Below, piece after piece: positions 13,476 to 24,325 of a DNA stretch of 64,000 bases. Each line of letters opens with the position of its first letter. Within the stretch, counting starts at the first letter, position 1. Position numbers and translations under genes: made by a program. This DNA comes from Burhinus oedicnemus (Eukaryota; Chordata; Aves; Charadriiformes; Burhinidae), in NCBI GenBank assembly GCA_008921705.1, contig VFFE01007651.1:119021-183020 (forward strand). The letters run 5' to 3'. A model generated the notes under the pieces. That model worked only from the letters and a program-made list of their open reading frames with translations, did no database searches and was not told the DNA's origin.

Positions 13476-15987
13476 CAGAGCCTCCAGAGTCAGCACACAA
13501 TGAACTTGGCTTCAGCTGAAGATAATTCAAGCAGCTAGCTGCAAGCACGTAGTATGATGCAGAAGGATGCAAAACTCAGAAAAGGAACTATTAGAAGCAC
13601 CTCCTCCTGTTTTGTATCCTGCTGGCTTTGCTGTGGAGAGTTGCAAGACCAATGGATGACTAATTAGATTAACTGAATGGAAAGAAGTTAAGAAGAATTG
13701 ATACCCATGAAGACATTAATGCATTTGGGGTTGCAGGTATCCAAATGATCTGGCCCTGTATCAGGTGGTCATTTCTCTGCAATTCCTAGGATCACTTCAT
13801 CCATTTTCAAAGAGATACAGACACTATGTTAGTGAAAAGCTGTCAGAACATGTTTCTGGATGAGGCTTTTCTTGCCAGCTATCGTGTCTGAACAGAGACA
13901 TCTCAAGTGACATACATACATGGAAAGTGCCACAGGAAGCCATGATTTTCCCAGACATACGACTGAAGTGAGGAACCCCAGTTATTTTTTGTGCATCATT
14001 CTACTTTTTTGCCATGATGGGAGCAGGCTTAACACACAGTGGTCTTTAGCTAGCAATGCTCATATTTAGACACAGAAAAGAAAGACAATTTGTAGGCGAC
14101 TTGCTGGATTAAATGAGCCACCCAGCAGAAGTGACAGAAGTGGCTTGGAGTCACTTTTCTTCCCCTCTTCTTCCAAGTCCTTCGTTCTCCTCTTCTGGTT
14201 CTCTCTCTCAATTCAGTGTCTCTGAGCAGGGGTCCAAACAAGTACTCTTCTGTGTCTTTGGCACAGCTATGATTTTACAATCCACTCCACACCCTGCTAC
14301 TCACAGTACCTTGCAAATTTAGGGCCGAGACCTCACTACTGAGGCAAAGTGCACTGCAGTGAAAGAAAGAAAACAGCCACTTCCCTGAAACAGTGAAAGC
14401 CTTGCTCTTGACGGAGGAGAGAAAGTGAGCACACTCTTCTCAAGTTTCCACAAGCCATCTCTGTTAAGGATTACTTTCATCTCACCTGGGTGACCCCATA
14501 TCCTTGTATAAAGATGATCCACTCTATATGAACCCCATATACACACCCAGGAATGGGAGACAACTTTCTGTTTCTCAGCGTGCCTCAGCTTTCCAGTTTG
14601 TTTTTACCAGGTGAATGATGCCTGGGTGCAGAGCCTGGGCTGTGGGTCACGTTTGAAACAGGACTTCCTCAGAGAGGCTGTGAAAACAAGTATATCACCA
14701 CTCTTCTCATGTAAAACTTACCTCTTACCAAGTCCCCAAGCTCAGGAAGCCCTAACCAGTCAGTACTTGTCACTAGGAAGCACAGCCTTCAAATCAGCCC
14801 TTTGCTAGATCTGATTAGCAAGTTACATTTGTCACAACCCCATCATCACATAGGATACAGCAGCTAGTGTTATTTTGTCACTGTCCCTTATTTGATCCAA
14901 GATCTCTGTTGTTTTACTACGCTGAAGGATGCCTTGTTGTTTCTTCAGCTTATCTATTTATCATAAGCAACTTAAGCAAGAAAAAGCTCCAGAGTTCCAT
15001 ACAGTGCTTTTCCTGAACAAATACAGTCAAGCCACAGAGTGGTTTGTTCTTATGGCTCTTGTGGCTACCCCACCCTACATTACCCCATGACACTTTACAA
15101 GTATTTCAGAAGCCTATCCACATAGAAAAAACTGTCTAGCACTGTGGTCCTATCACACCATGCTTGCCAGAGATGCCATTGGTCTCAGCATCAGGATGTC
15201 AGCTGGTACCCATCTTTTCAGTAAGCATCCTCATCTCACTCAATGCCCAAAGCCATAGAGAAGCCCTTCAAAATCTGTGCAGAGCCTTCAGTTATCCTGT
15301 CAGACAGGATAAGGCCCAGCACAAACAACTGAGGCCAGACTTACCTTGACCACCCTAAGTGGGCAACAACATGATCATTCCCTGCCACTGTGGGCTACAA
15401 GATACACCACAGGTCTGCAGAGCAAGTGGGAAGCTGCAGGTCATGCTCAGGCATGCTGTCCTTGTGATGGACGTACCCCTCCGTGCTCTGCAACAACAGG
15501 CCACACACCCAGGGCTACAGGACAGTTAAACAAGAATGAGAAGCAAGATATTTCCTAGCAGTGAAGTTAAATGAAGTTAATAAACCTCAACAACCTGATG
15601 TGGTGGGATTGCCCTAGGCATTCCCTACTTTGTTGTTTTTCAAACTGTTTTCAGTCTTTGGACAATGACTTCCCTTCAAAACAGTCATCTCCTGTCCTTA
15701 GTCATACAAGATTCCCATTACCACAACATGCCTCCAAAATCATCACCCTCCCACTGTTTTTTCTGTCATGACCACAGACACATTTTGTCTTCCTAAAACC
15801 AATCAACGTCCATACACACAGGGCCACCCTGCTCACTATTCCTTTTCACCCTTCAGTGACAAACTTCCTCCAAATTATCCTTCTTTTCCCTCAGCATGCC
15901 CCTTATTTCCCACACCCGAGGTACAGATCTACTCTGTTATTCTGCCAGCAACTATCATCCCTACCCTCATGTCATCAGCTTTTTCTC
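13476..15987. other. Unique non-coding sequence
   Basis: I recognise no gene or repeat in these 2.5 kb. Short overlapping frames occur on both strands (for example 14319-14546 minus and 15164-15349 plus), none with a domain. The plus strand is pyrimidine-rich at about 15700-15990. Confidence 0.5.
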
Positions 15988-16065
15988 CACCCCATTTTAA
16001 AATGGGAATAATCAGTAGGGAAGTGACTTGCTTTGGTGGTATTCAAAATTAGTGCATTGCTAGCT
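15988..16065 (-). repeat. MIR-type SINE fragment, antisense
   Basis: The plus strand carries CCCATTTTAAAATGGG at 15991-16006, followed by AATAATCAGTAGGG and AGTGACTTGCTTTGG (about 16020-16036). This follows the antisense MIR order, CCCATTTTACAGATGGG then AAGTGACTTGCCC. The first block has drifted into a perfect 16-bp palindrome. It is short, so confidence is moderate. Confidence 0.5.
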
Positions 16066-16304
16066 CTGCTTGGTCTGACAATCATTGCAGGTGATGTGGA
16101 GATTGCAGTCATACACAGCAAGAATCAAAAGCACAAAAAATCACTTGAAGGTACCTGTTAAACAGCACAGATGCAGTAACTAGGTCTGCTCCCACACCAT
16201 TTTGTTTCACAGAACATCCTACAGGCACTGAATCTCTGTCAGAATGACAGGTACAAAGCCCAGAATGAACCCAGAAAGGCAAGACTGAACGGCTGGTGTG
16301 GGAC

Positions 16305-16334
16305 ACGGAAGATGGCGGAGATGTCTTCTTCCGT
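16305..16334. promoter_or_regulatory. ETS/YY1-like motif cluster inside an inverted repeat
   Basis: The 8-mer ACGGAAGA (16305-16312) is repeated in inverse orientation as TCTTCCGT (16327-16334). Between them lies GATGGCGGAG (16311-16320). CGGAAG is the core bound by ETS-family factors, and AAGATGGCGG is the consensus of the YY1 site found just downstream of many vertebrate start sites (established knowledge). Two opposed ETS cores flanking a YY1-type site, about 150 bp upstream of a CpG-dense segment, is a typical housekeeping-promoter arrangement. Use as a promoter is inferred from motif content only. Confidence 0.45.
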
Positions 16335-16454
16335 TCCATCTTAAGTATGAAGGGGTGCAAGACAGAAATCGTGATGCTTCTCATCACAACGCAACAAGGC
16401 AAGGCACTGCCTGGCCCTGGCCAATGCAAGACAGCGAAAGTCAAGTTGGGTTAT

Positions 16455-16920
16455 AACCGCAAGAGCGGGCATCGCTGACACAGAGAAAATCCAACACAGC
16501 GGCCGTGTTTGCGTTTTATCGACAGAAGGCAAAGGCAGAACCTGATGCTGGGGGTTTTCTACCCGCCCTTTTCCAAGACTGCTCGCACTGACCCTGCCAG
16601 CCCGGCTCCGTCGAGTTACAGCGCGCTGAAGCCAGCTGTGTCCAGCGGTGCTGCCCTCCCGTCGCTGCCGGGACGGACACCCCGCCGCAGCCCGCGGCCA
16701 GGAGAGGGAGCTCCCAGTTAACTTGTCTGCCGCGCTCAGCCCCCGCCTGAAAACCCTCCTTTGCGAGGTTTCCAAGGGGGAATTGCTCAACAGGGAAGGA
16801 TACTAAATCCTGCACAAGTTACCAGCTGTGGGTGGGAAGGCGCCTGAACGCTGGGTGGTCACTGGCCTCGGGAGCGGGATGGGGTTCAAGGGCCAAAGTC
16901 AGCTCCTCAGCGCTGGCACG
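16455..16920. promoter_or_regulatory. Small CpG island, candidate promoter
   Basis: CpG is rare across most of the window but dense here. By hand count there are 18 CpGs in 16561-16740 alone, about what base composition predicts without depletion, and more than 30 between 16455 and 16920. G+C is well above the flanks, with GCGCGC, CCGCCGC and GCGGCC blocks. Such islands in birds usually mark promoters or first exons. The direction of transcription is not clear. Frames are open on both strands (16509-16721 plus, 16341-16790 minus), but this is expected in GC-rich DNA because stop codons are AT-rich. I cannot identify a first exon with a good donor. Confidence 0.5.
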
Positions 16921-18743
16921 TCTGAAGGCAGGCGAAGGAGCAGCTCTTTGCTGAACGTGTCTGTACCTCTGGTGGGGCCCCACCAGCCCGTAACATGCAT
17001 TGGCTGTCCTGCACCATGCTCCTTTGTATCAGCTGTGCCTTACTGGCCTGCCGATTCCCCATGTCTCCTCAAGTCACTCAAAAAAAGCCACCACAAGAAT
17101 TTACTTGCTCCATGCTAGGCACCATCCTCACTTTTGTTAGATAAGGTTGTCTCCTGAGTTTTCACACTCTTCTCTCTCACTCCTGCCTTGTTCACCTGCT
17201 GGGACAAACTGCTGGCTGCACATCTGAGGACTGTCTTGGTTTTATTTGCCTATGGAAAAACAGACTGATATAGGGAAATCGTAGCAGAAGAAGTGACTTT
17301 TGCACTGATGCCTGAAAACAGGCCTGTGGTCAGAAAGGAAGGTGAACAACCTGCCTCCTGACCTCCTGTCCTACCACAACCCTCGGCTGTCACTGCTGTC
17401 ACGGAAACTAGCCGTGAGGAGAGGGTGTGAACAAGGGTGGGTGCCGCCTCGATGTGAAGGGAGGGCAAAGTCCTTCATGATTGTGTGGGGTCCCACAGCC
17501 TTGCAACAGCAGCAGCCTTGCTACAGGGATGAGTAGCAATACCAGCGCGTAGCTAACAAACGTGGCTATTTAAGGTCCATGTTTTTAATGAGGCAAAGGC
17601 TGGAAAAGTCAGCACAGGGGAAAAACTACCTGGAAAAAAAAAAATTACTCTGCAATCACATGGAAGTCAATTATGGGACCAAAGCTCTGATGTGATATCC
17701 TCTAACCCAAAGGAAACATAGAACAGCAAAGAGAAAGAAGCCACTTCTCTTCTGGTTTGTTCATCATTAGTTGAACTAGAAATCAACCAACTTCCAGCAA
17801 CCAAATCTTTATTATAGGCTGTGACATAAGAAACAAAAAAAGCCCAGAACAAATTAAGCTTGTAGTGCAACAATTCAGAAAAAGCATCAGCTATTCTTGA
17901 CTCATAAGTCTTTGATCTGACTTCACGTTTGGTCCAACTTTCAGTTCTTACTAGTTGCTAAGGATGCTATAAATGAGTACTATGACACTTAAAGCTAAAA
18001 GCTACAAGGTCAGCTTTAAGGGCCTCAAAAAGCAGGCAAACTCGACCACTTGAATGAACTTCCTTGATTTTGACTTCTCATGAAAAGTAGCTGTCTCCCT
18101 GGACTGCCAGAAATTTCTTCTATCAGCAGTGCTCGAAATACTCCAGTGGATTTTTATCTGGTATTTGGCTTTGACTTGGGAGTGAGAGGGAACAGAGTTT
18201 CTTAAAAATCTTCCATTTCCCCAGAACTATGTACAGGACTCCAGGCATCAGGATGTGCCCTGGGAACAGCACAAGAAAAAGTTTATTCACAACTTAATTT
18301 CTGGACAACCCACAGGTATCACTACAAGAATTGACTGTAGTGAGCTGGTAACAAACAGCAATCATACTTCAAACAAGCATGATCACCTCATAATCCATGT
18401 TCGAAGGCATGCAGCATGCACAGAGTACAGTCCTGTATCTCAGCTGGAGAATAATGTTTTAACACTCCTACTTTATGATTTGGTACAAACCTATCTTCAC
18501 GTTCATAAAGACTCAACAACGGGGAAATTTTCAAGCAAATGTGTGTCCAAAAGTAGGAAGCAAGATGTGATTTACATCTGAAATAAGATCCCTAAAAGTT
18601 ATTCTTTCAGGAAATTCGTATGTTACAGGTTTCATCCTTTCAGCATGGAAGACTCCTTTTGTCGTCGTTACTTTTTAATTTCTGATCATAACTAGTATCA
18701 AAGGCTATATCATGTAGCTTTGGGATTAAAATGAGTGATTACT

Positions 18744-18778
18744 CTCCAAACGAGTGACAACCCTCCAAACGAGTGACA
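18744..18778 (+). repeat. Two-copy 19-bp tandem repeat
   Basis: The 16-mer CTCCAAACGAGTGACA occurs at 18744-18759 and again at 18763-18778, a 19-bp period. The three linking bases are ACC. A related ATGAGTGATTA string sits just upstream at 18731-18741. This looks like a local replication-slippage duplication. Confidence 0.9.
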
Positions 18779-19754
18779 GCTGAAACAAATATCTGAAATG
18801 GGAGGATAGACAGGCACCGTCTCTTCTCTCCCCTGATGCAAGCTCAAAAGAGCGCTCAGAAGAGAAGATAGCAAAGCAGTAACACAGACTGAAATATTTA
18901 GAGCTTCTGTGTAATTACCTTGTAATGCTGAGAGGAAATTCCATTATTAAACACAAAAATGTGAAAGTGGCTGGAGAGGAAACCATTACTGGAGAGATGC
19001 TTCAGCCAAGTGACAGAAAAATCCTCCAGAGTTTCCTTGCACTTTGAAACAAGATGTAGAACAAGAAAGAGAAGCCACTGCGGAAGAAGCCTCACAGTAA
19101 AGCTGCTGAAGATAGATGACCTGCCCACATGTAATATCTAGGGAAGGCACACACTACTCTGTAATAAAAAAAGGGATCACTAGGTCTGAAAGAAAGAGGC
19201 AAATTTCAGAACAGGCAGCTCACACGCCAACTACACCGGTGCCTTCTGACATACTAACAAATTGTAAAGCATCAGGCACCACCTGCAAGAAATGCTATGT
19301 TCCTGCAAGATCTTTAAAAGCATGTAACGAGAGACAAATCCCTGGGAGACTGCAGTATACTGGGTTAGCAGCAAAAATAATCAAGGCCCAAAGGACTGTG
19401 TGCCACTGAACGTGTAGCTAGAGATGGGGACAACACCAGTCAGTGGTCTTCAATGACAGCTGGAGTTTAGCAAGAGCACGTAGCAAGTCCACTGTTCTCT
19501 GAATGGACTGGGTCACAGTCCACAGCGGATGAGATCATCACAGGCAAGTAAGAAATATAATGGAGCATTATAAAACCTATTAAGATTTTATTGGGTTTTC
19601 TCAATGATATTGCCAAGATCTGCTCAATATATTGTTGAATTGAAGGAGCAACCTCTGCTAGCACATGAAACTAAATAAACGAGCTCATTTATCAATAACA
19701 GAAAGACAAAATACATGGCTAGCATTGTCCCAAAGACACCCATCAAACGTAGAT

Positions 19755-19792
19755 AAAGATGTAAATAATTTTAAAAGATGTAAATAATTTTA
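19755..19792 (+). repeat. Perfect 19-bp tandem duplication
   Basis: The AT-rich 19-mer starting AAAGATGTAAATAA occupies 19755-19773 and is repeated without mismatch at 19774-19792. Perfect identity suggests a recent duplication relative to the old repeats around it. Confidence 0.95.
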
Positions 19793-20510
19793 CCTGCTGT
19801 GTAACAAGAGGGAAGACCATATTAGGTGTTAGGCAGCAAGACAATTATAAAAAGCAGAACAAACAAGCAGCATGGTCAGTGCTGGTACAAAAATACGAAC
19901 TTTCAACACTGGCTTCATGAATTACAGTCACAAAAATCTGCCTCATTGATTAGTAGCAAAATTACATCATCCTCAGTGTCCATTGGAGAAGCTTCTCCAA
20001 AAAATTCTAAACTGATTTATTGTTCTGAGAATTCCCTTCCCTAACTACTATATCAATCTGTCTTTATAGTATGAAAGTGTATTAACTTTGTTAATATGTA
20101 TTAGTTCACATTATACACTGCAATGTAATGAGGTAGTGGAATGTTACTGGAGGCTTTGGTATTGTTCATGCTTACGTAAAACAAACTAAAGTACAGCCTG
20201 GCCCTGGAAATAAGGGCTTTGCTTCTTGGAAGCTTTGAGCTGCCCATGAATGATAAAAGATACCCCTGGACAACCAAGATAACACCAGCATCCTAGCCCC
20301 TCTAACACATCTTTGAAACCCTCACAGTGTTATCCGGCATCATAGATAAGTAACTACAGCAAAACTGACTCCAGGGACATCTGGATCAATAGATAAGCAG
20401 CAAGAATGCTGCAGAAATACAGCTGCTTTGCAAAGTTTTATGATTATTAGTAATCAGTAGTGTGAGTATTAGTGATTAGTCAAATCGTGTTGTACCTGAA
20501 TGCTTGAAGG

Positions 20511-20519
20511 GTATAAGAA
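20511..20519 (+). promoter_or_regulatory. TATA-like box of the probable LTR
   Basis: GTATAAGAA, preceded by GAAGG and followed about 60 bp later by AATAAA. This spacing fits an LTR core promoter with a short R region. Confidence 0.4.
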
Positions 20520-20577
20520 CCCTCTGTAAAACCACATCTGGGGTGCCTCAGTTTGGCTTGGAAACCTCATGCATATG

Positions 20578-20583
20578 AATAAA
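20578..20583 (+). terminator. Polyadenylation signal of the probable LTR
   Basis: An AATAAA hexamer followed by a T-rich stretch (ATTTACCCTTGTAATTTT), as in the R/U5 region of retroviral LTRs. On its own the hexamer is common by chance; its position after the TATA-like box makes it meaningful. Confidence 0.4.
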
Positions 20584-20663
20584 TATTTACCCTTGTAATT
20601 TTATACTTTGCATCCTAGCCTCTCTCCTTGGTTGGCAAAGGCTAGTTGCAAATTTTTGTAACA

Positions 20664-23257
20664 TTATCAAGAGTAGGAGGGTAGACAGTCCCAGGACTTG
20701 TTACCTGTATGATACCCTTATCAAGTGCTAGCATCCTCTGGAAAACAGAGTAAGCCCACCTAGAGAAACATTTCACAGAACAATGGAAGAAAAAGCCCAA
20801 TTTGCCAATATGACATTCAAAGTCCTCCACAGGCTAAAATTGTTGCATTTTGTCTGGCTCGAAGTCCAGATTAAATGGCAGAAAGTGGAGGAAATCTTAT
20901 GCATTAGAGACTCTGGGAAGATGAAAAGAGAAAAACATAAAACCAATTGGTATGGGATGTGACTGCAGTACGGTACAGTAACTTTGTAAAAGCCAACAAA
21001 AGGTTAGAGATCACTGAGTGATGAAGCACAGTATGTGTTGTTATACCAGTAACGATAAAATCCTAGTTTGTTCTCAGTTCTCTTACTTTAGACAATGAAG
21101 CTGCTCACCACAGAGTATGAAAGAAATGTTATTCACTGATCCAACCTGAGTCATTAAATACAGAAGCAATTTTTATACCTACTTATAAAGAACACGCATT
21201 AGCCCCTGTAGGAGCTATTCTGCTCTTCACAATGGATTGGTGCAGCAGCTCCTGTGTTTGCACACAAGACACATGTAGAACGTATGGTCTGCTTCTGTAC
21301 CTGCATAATCAGATTCAGTAATACTCACCGGCTTTGCTGTTCCCCAAGAAAACATGTTCTAAAATGGTAACAGAGCACTATAGTACCTAACTGCAGATCT
21401 CTGCACGGATGCGGAATGTGAATGGTGTACTTGCGATGCAGGAATCAATAAGGAATAAAAAGGATATCTGGAAATGTGTCTGCGTTGCTCATCTAGGGCA
21501 CTAATTTGTTTAATCAAAAGGAAGAAGCCAAACTATCAAGAAGGCAACATTATGTGAACTAGGATATGGGCTACAGTAGGGGAAGGGGAAAAAACACACT
21601 TTAAAGAAGTGTTTGAATGAGACTAAGATTGCCCTGTGTTGAGGGGAACCACACATCACTCTCCAAAATTTTATCTTTTTATCTTCTGGTATTTTGTCAT
21701 TTTTCGATCTATCATGTATTGCTCTAGGATGCTTCCCAGGAAGGAAAAAATACTTCAAAAATCATAAATGCTTCACTGTTAAATGGTGGAGCCTCATCCC
21801 ACTTTCCTACCACTTTCAAACTCAATAACCTTTTGACTTAATTGGTATTGCTCCTGATTTCCATCTGGGCAGTAAATTATCTGATATTCAAAGCCTATTT
21901 CACTCAGTGAATCGATATGACTGCACTGATTACTTTGTGGGAAGGAACAGAGCTGAAGCTCTTCCAAGGAAACTGGGGACTGAGAGATTTCCTAGCAGTG
22001 GGTGAGCTAAAGGAGTATGATCTTTGCCATCTCAGAGACACAGGCATATGCACACAGAGTAACCTGACTCTAGATCCCTAGAATTTGTTCCCAAAGTGTG
22101 CGTCATGCCTCCCCTTCAAATCTCCAAGCTAATCTGTCACATAAAGAAAGCCTGAGCACCTGGTGCCTGTTTAACATTAAACCCCTGAGAAGTTTCCAGG
22201 AACAAGGAAGAACCTGCAGTTCATACAAGCCAGAACTGGCGCAGGCTATAAGGAAGGAAAGAGGAGATTCACAAAAGAGCCAGACGAGTTACTGTAATTA
22301 CCCAATTTCATCAAAAGAAGCAGAAGGAGAGGGAGGTGCTTTAGGACAAAGAATTGCAGTGTCTACCCACTGTTCTTCACACACCTGCTTCAAGGCAGAG
22401 AAGCAAGAACTTGCCTTTGCACAGCCAGATCTGAGGTCTGAAGAGTCCATATTTCCTCCCTTGCCACACCCCTGTACAGCCATCAAGCTCTAAGACAGAG
22501 TGTAGCCTTGTTTTATTCACTACAAAACCAATTTATCAAGAATGCTGAGGCTCTCTCCCACTCCCCTTAGGAAGCAGAAGAAAGGTGTCACTGCCTGGAC
22601 ATTTCTGCAATATTCAGCCAGCCTTTTGTACACTCGTTTTTGTTCCCTTGAATTTGGCTGTGCCCGTGTGCCCCACTTTAAATAGTGGCTTGCCTTCCTC
22701 ATGGCCTAGCAGTTGTCACCATTTAACTGAGCTCTGCAGAATTCCTCCAATCAGTCTCTGCAGTTTTGTTGCTTATAGTTCCACACTGGGAACCATGGTT
22801 ACTTCTGCAGCATAGCAATTTTTCCTGCACTTTGCTTTTCACCTCCACATAAATCTTTTCCACAGGAAGAACACCATAAATATTTGAGTGACTCAGTATG
22901 CTGCTTCCACCAAGCATACACATGTCCTCTGCAGCTTCTAACACTGGAGCACCAAGCCCACTCCATCTGTTGAGATCAGAGCAGGCTGCCGGGAGGGCTG
23001 GAACAACAGAGACACAGCCATCTGTGCTAATCAGAGTCACTTACAAGGTTACTCCCACCTGGGAAGGAAGGAAATAGCAGGCAGGCATAGTAGGATAACA
23101 CACTTTAAGCCATTCATTGGAAAAGAGCATTACCTCTGCCGCTCTAGACAGAGACCAAGTTGGATAATGATGTTCTGCCAGCATAAAGTCAGCCTGAAGT
23201 TTAATTTAGCTGATGATCTAGGCACAAACTACACTGAGGAAAAAGATCCAGCTGTGT
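20664..23257. other. Unique non-coding sequence
   Basis: No gene or repeat is recognised. The stretch holds scattered short frames such as 22098-22493 plus and 22723-23040 minus. None shows a domain, transmembrane pattern or good exon boundaries. Confidence 0.5.
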
Positions 23258-23320
23258 GTGAATTCTAGTTCTAACTCTTTCGCTGACCACAGGACAACTT
23301 TAGGTAAGTAACTTGAAAAA
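23258..23320 (+). repeat. MIR-type SINE fragment, sense
   Basis: GAATTCTAGTTCTAACTCTTTCGCTGACC (first bases near 23260), then ACAGGACAACTTTAGGTAAGTAACTTG. This follows the sense MIR core, in which GGTTCTAGTCCTGGCTCTGCCACTGACC leads into GACCTTGGGCAAGTCACTTA. It is short and diverged. Confidence 0.5.
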
Positions 23321-24187
23321 CCCAAATCAAAAAGAAAACTCCATACTAACAGGACAGCAGTAATGAATCATTAGTACTAGTGACAAGCTTGGCACAAGCA
23401 GAGCTTTGAACTAGCGCCAAAGACAAACTTAATTGTCACTTAACAGAGAAAAGTTTGCTGTGCTCACTCATATGCAACAACCAACACTACAGCACATTAG
23501 TCCTTGACAGCAGTTTTTAGATACTACCGGAACTCAGATCATTAACTAGAGCGTAAGCATCCCTCCTTCAGGTTAAAACAGACAAAGCATACCTGCTTCT
23601 AGAAGTGATGGCACACAAGACAGCACTGTAGCTGTCACAATATCCAGTCAGCTTTGACTTTCCTGTTCAGAAATGGGGACAAGTAGCTGTGATACAAGCC
23701 CAGCCTGATACTACAACTCATACTCTGGGTCTACAGCAGGAAATTAAGTTCTCCATGACTGTGTGTGCCTTTCTTACGCACAGAGGAGAGTACATTGGAT
23801 GGGACTGCTGACCTGACAGGTGTTAAGAGGCGGCTCAGATGGATTTCCAAGTATTACTGTAAAACAAACAGCAATAAGAGCACGCAATGCCAGTTGACAT
23901 TATCATAGAGAAGCAGAATTTGGAAACAGAAGATGACAATGTGCTGCATAGGCCTGACCAGGACTCAGCTTGGCTTGTCGTGGCATAGTTACATGATCTG
24001 CCAGGATGCCCCATCTCCACTGTCAGGATGATGTGGGCTAGCCTCCTGAGAAAGCTGAGGCTTTAACACACCCAGTCTTCACATCAACTCGTAAAGGCAG
24101 ATCCAGCAGTAGTGGCAGTGAAGCCAAAGGGGCTGACTCAATGAATACATCTAGCAGAGATGAGCAACTGTTACAGAAAATAGCAGG
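23321..24187. other. Unique non-coding sequence
   Basis: I see nothing recognisable between the two MIR fragments. Confidence 0.5.
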
Positions 24188-24229
24188 GTCAGATTGGCAG
24201 CGTCAGATTGGCAGCATCAGACTGGCAAC
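24188..24229 (+). repeat. Three-copy 14-bp tandem repeat
   Basis: GTCAGATTGGCAGC occurs twice without mismatch (24188-24201, 24202-24215), followed by a third copy with three changes (24216-24229). The array abuts the start of a MIR fragment, so it may have grown from that element's 5' edge. Confidence 0.9.
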
Positions 24230-24325
24230 CAGGTTTTGGGGGTTCAGTCCTTGGCTTTTTGGTGATCTAGTTTCCTTTCTACAGTTCAGTTTCCTCACCT
24301 CTAAACTGGGAATCGGTAAAGCATT
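24228..24325 (+). repeat. MIR-type SINE fragment, sense
   Basis: The most readable MIR-type copy in the window. CCAGGTTTTGGGGGTTCAGTCC at about 24229-24250 matches the core around CCCAGGTTCAAATCC. It is followed by a CTAGTTTCCTTTCTACAG block and by CAGTTTCCTCACCTCTAAACTGGGAAT (about 24286-24312), which is close to the conserved MIR/L2 3' string CAGTTTCCTCATCTGTAAAATGGG. The order and spacing are right for the sense strand. Confidence 0.7.

Larger units (their letters stand above)
16921..20141. other. Unique non-coding sequence downstream of the CpG island
   Basis: CpG density falls off after about 16920, with isolated CpGs to about 17550. No gene is recognised. The stretch contains an 11-bp A run near 17634 and two short exact tandem duplications (18744-18778 and 19755-19792), listed separately. 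The frames at 18255-18581 plus and 19116-19409 plus have no domain. Confidence 0.5.
20142..20663 (+). mobile_element. Probable solo LTR of an endogenous retrovirus
   Basis: The segment has the parts of an LTR in order. A TGTTAC start (20142-20147) mirrors a GTAACA end (20658-20663), giving TG...CA with a 6-bp terminal inverted repeat over 522 bp. A TATA-type box, GTATAAGAA, lies at 20511-20519. A polyadenylation signal, AATAAA, follows at 20578-20583. After it comes a T/C-rich U5-like stretch with TTTGCATCC and CTCTCTCCTTGG. I find no matching target-site duplication directly at these ends, so the boundaries are uncertain. No retroviral genes are seen on either side, hence a solo LTR. The U3 start could lie elsewhere; the R/U5 part is the firmer call. 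Confidence 0.5.

Noticed and set aside
16341..16790. 149-residue minus-strand frame through the CpG island
   Set aside because: GC-rich DNA lacks stop codons, so several frames are open on both strands. No single frame stands out, and no donor or known domain was found.
21400..21500. Possible second LTR R/U5 region (AATAAGGAATAAA, then TGTCTGCGTTGCTCATC)
   Set aside because: Lacks a TATA-type box at the right distance and a TG start; one landmark is not enough.
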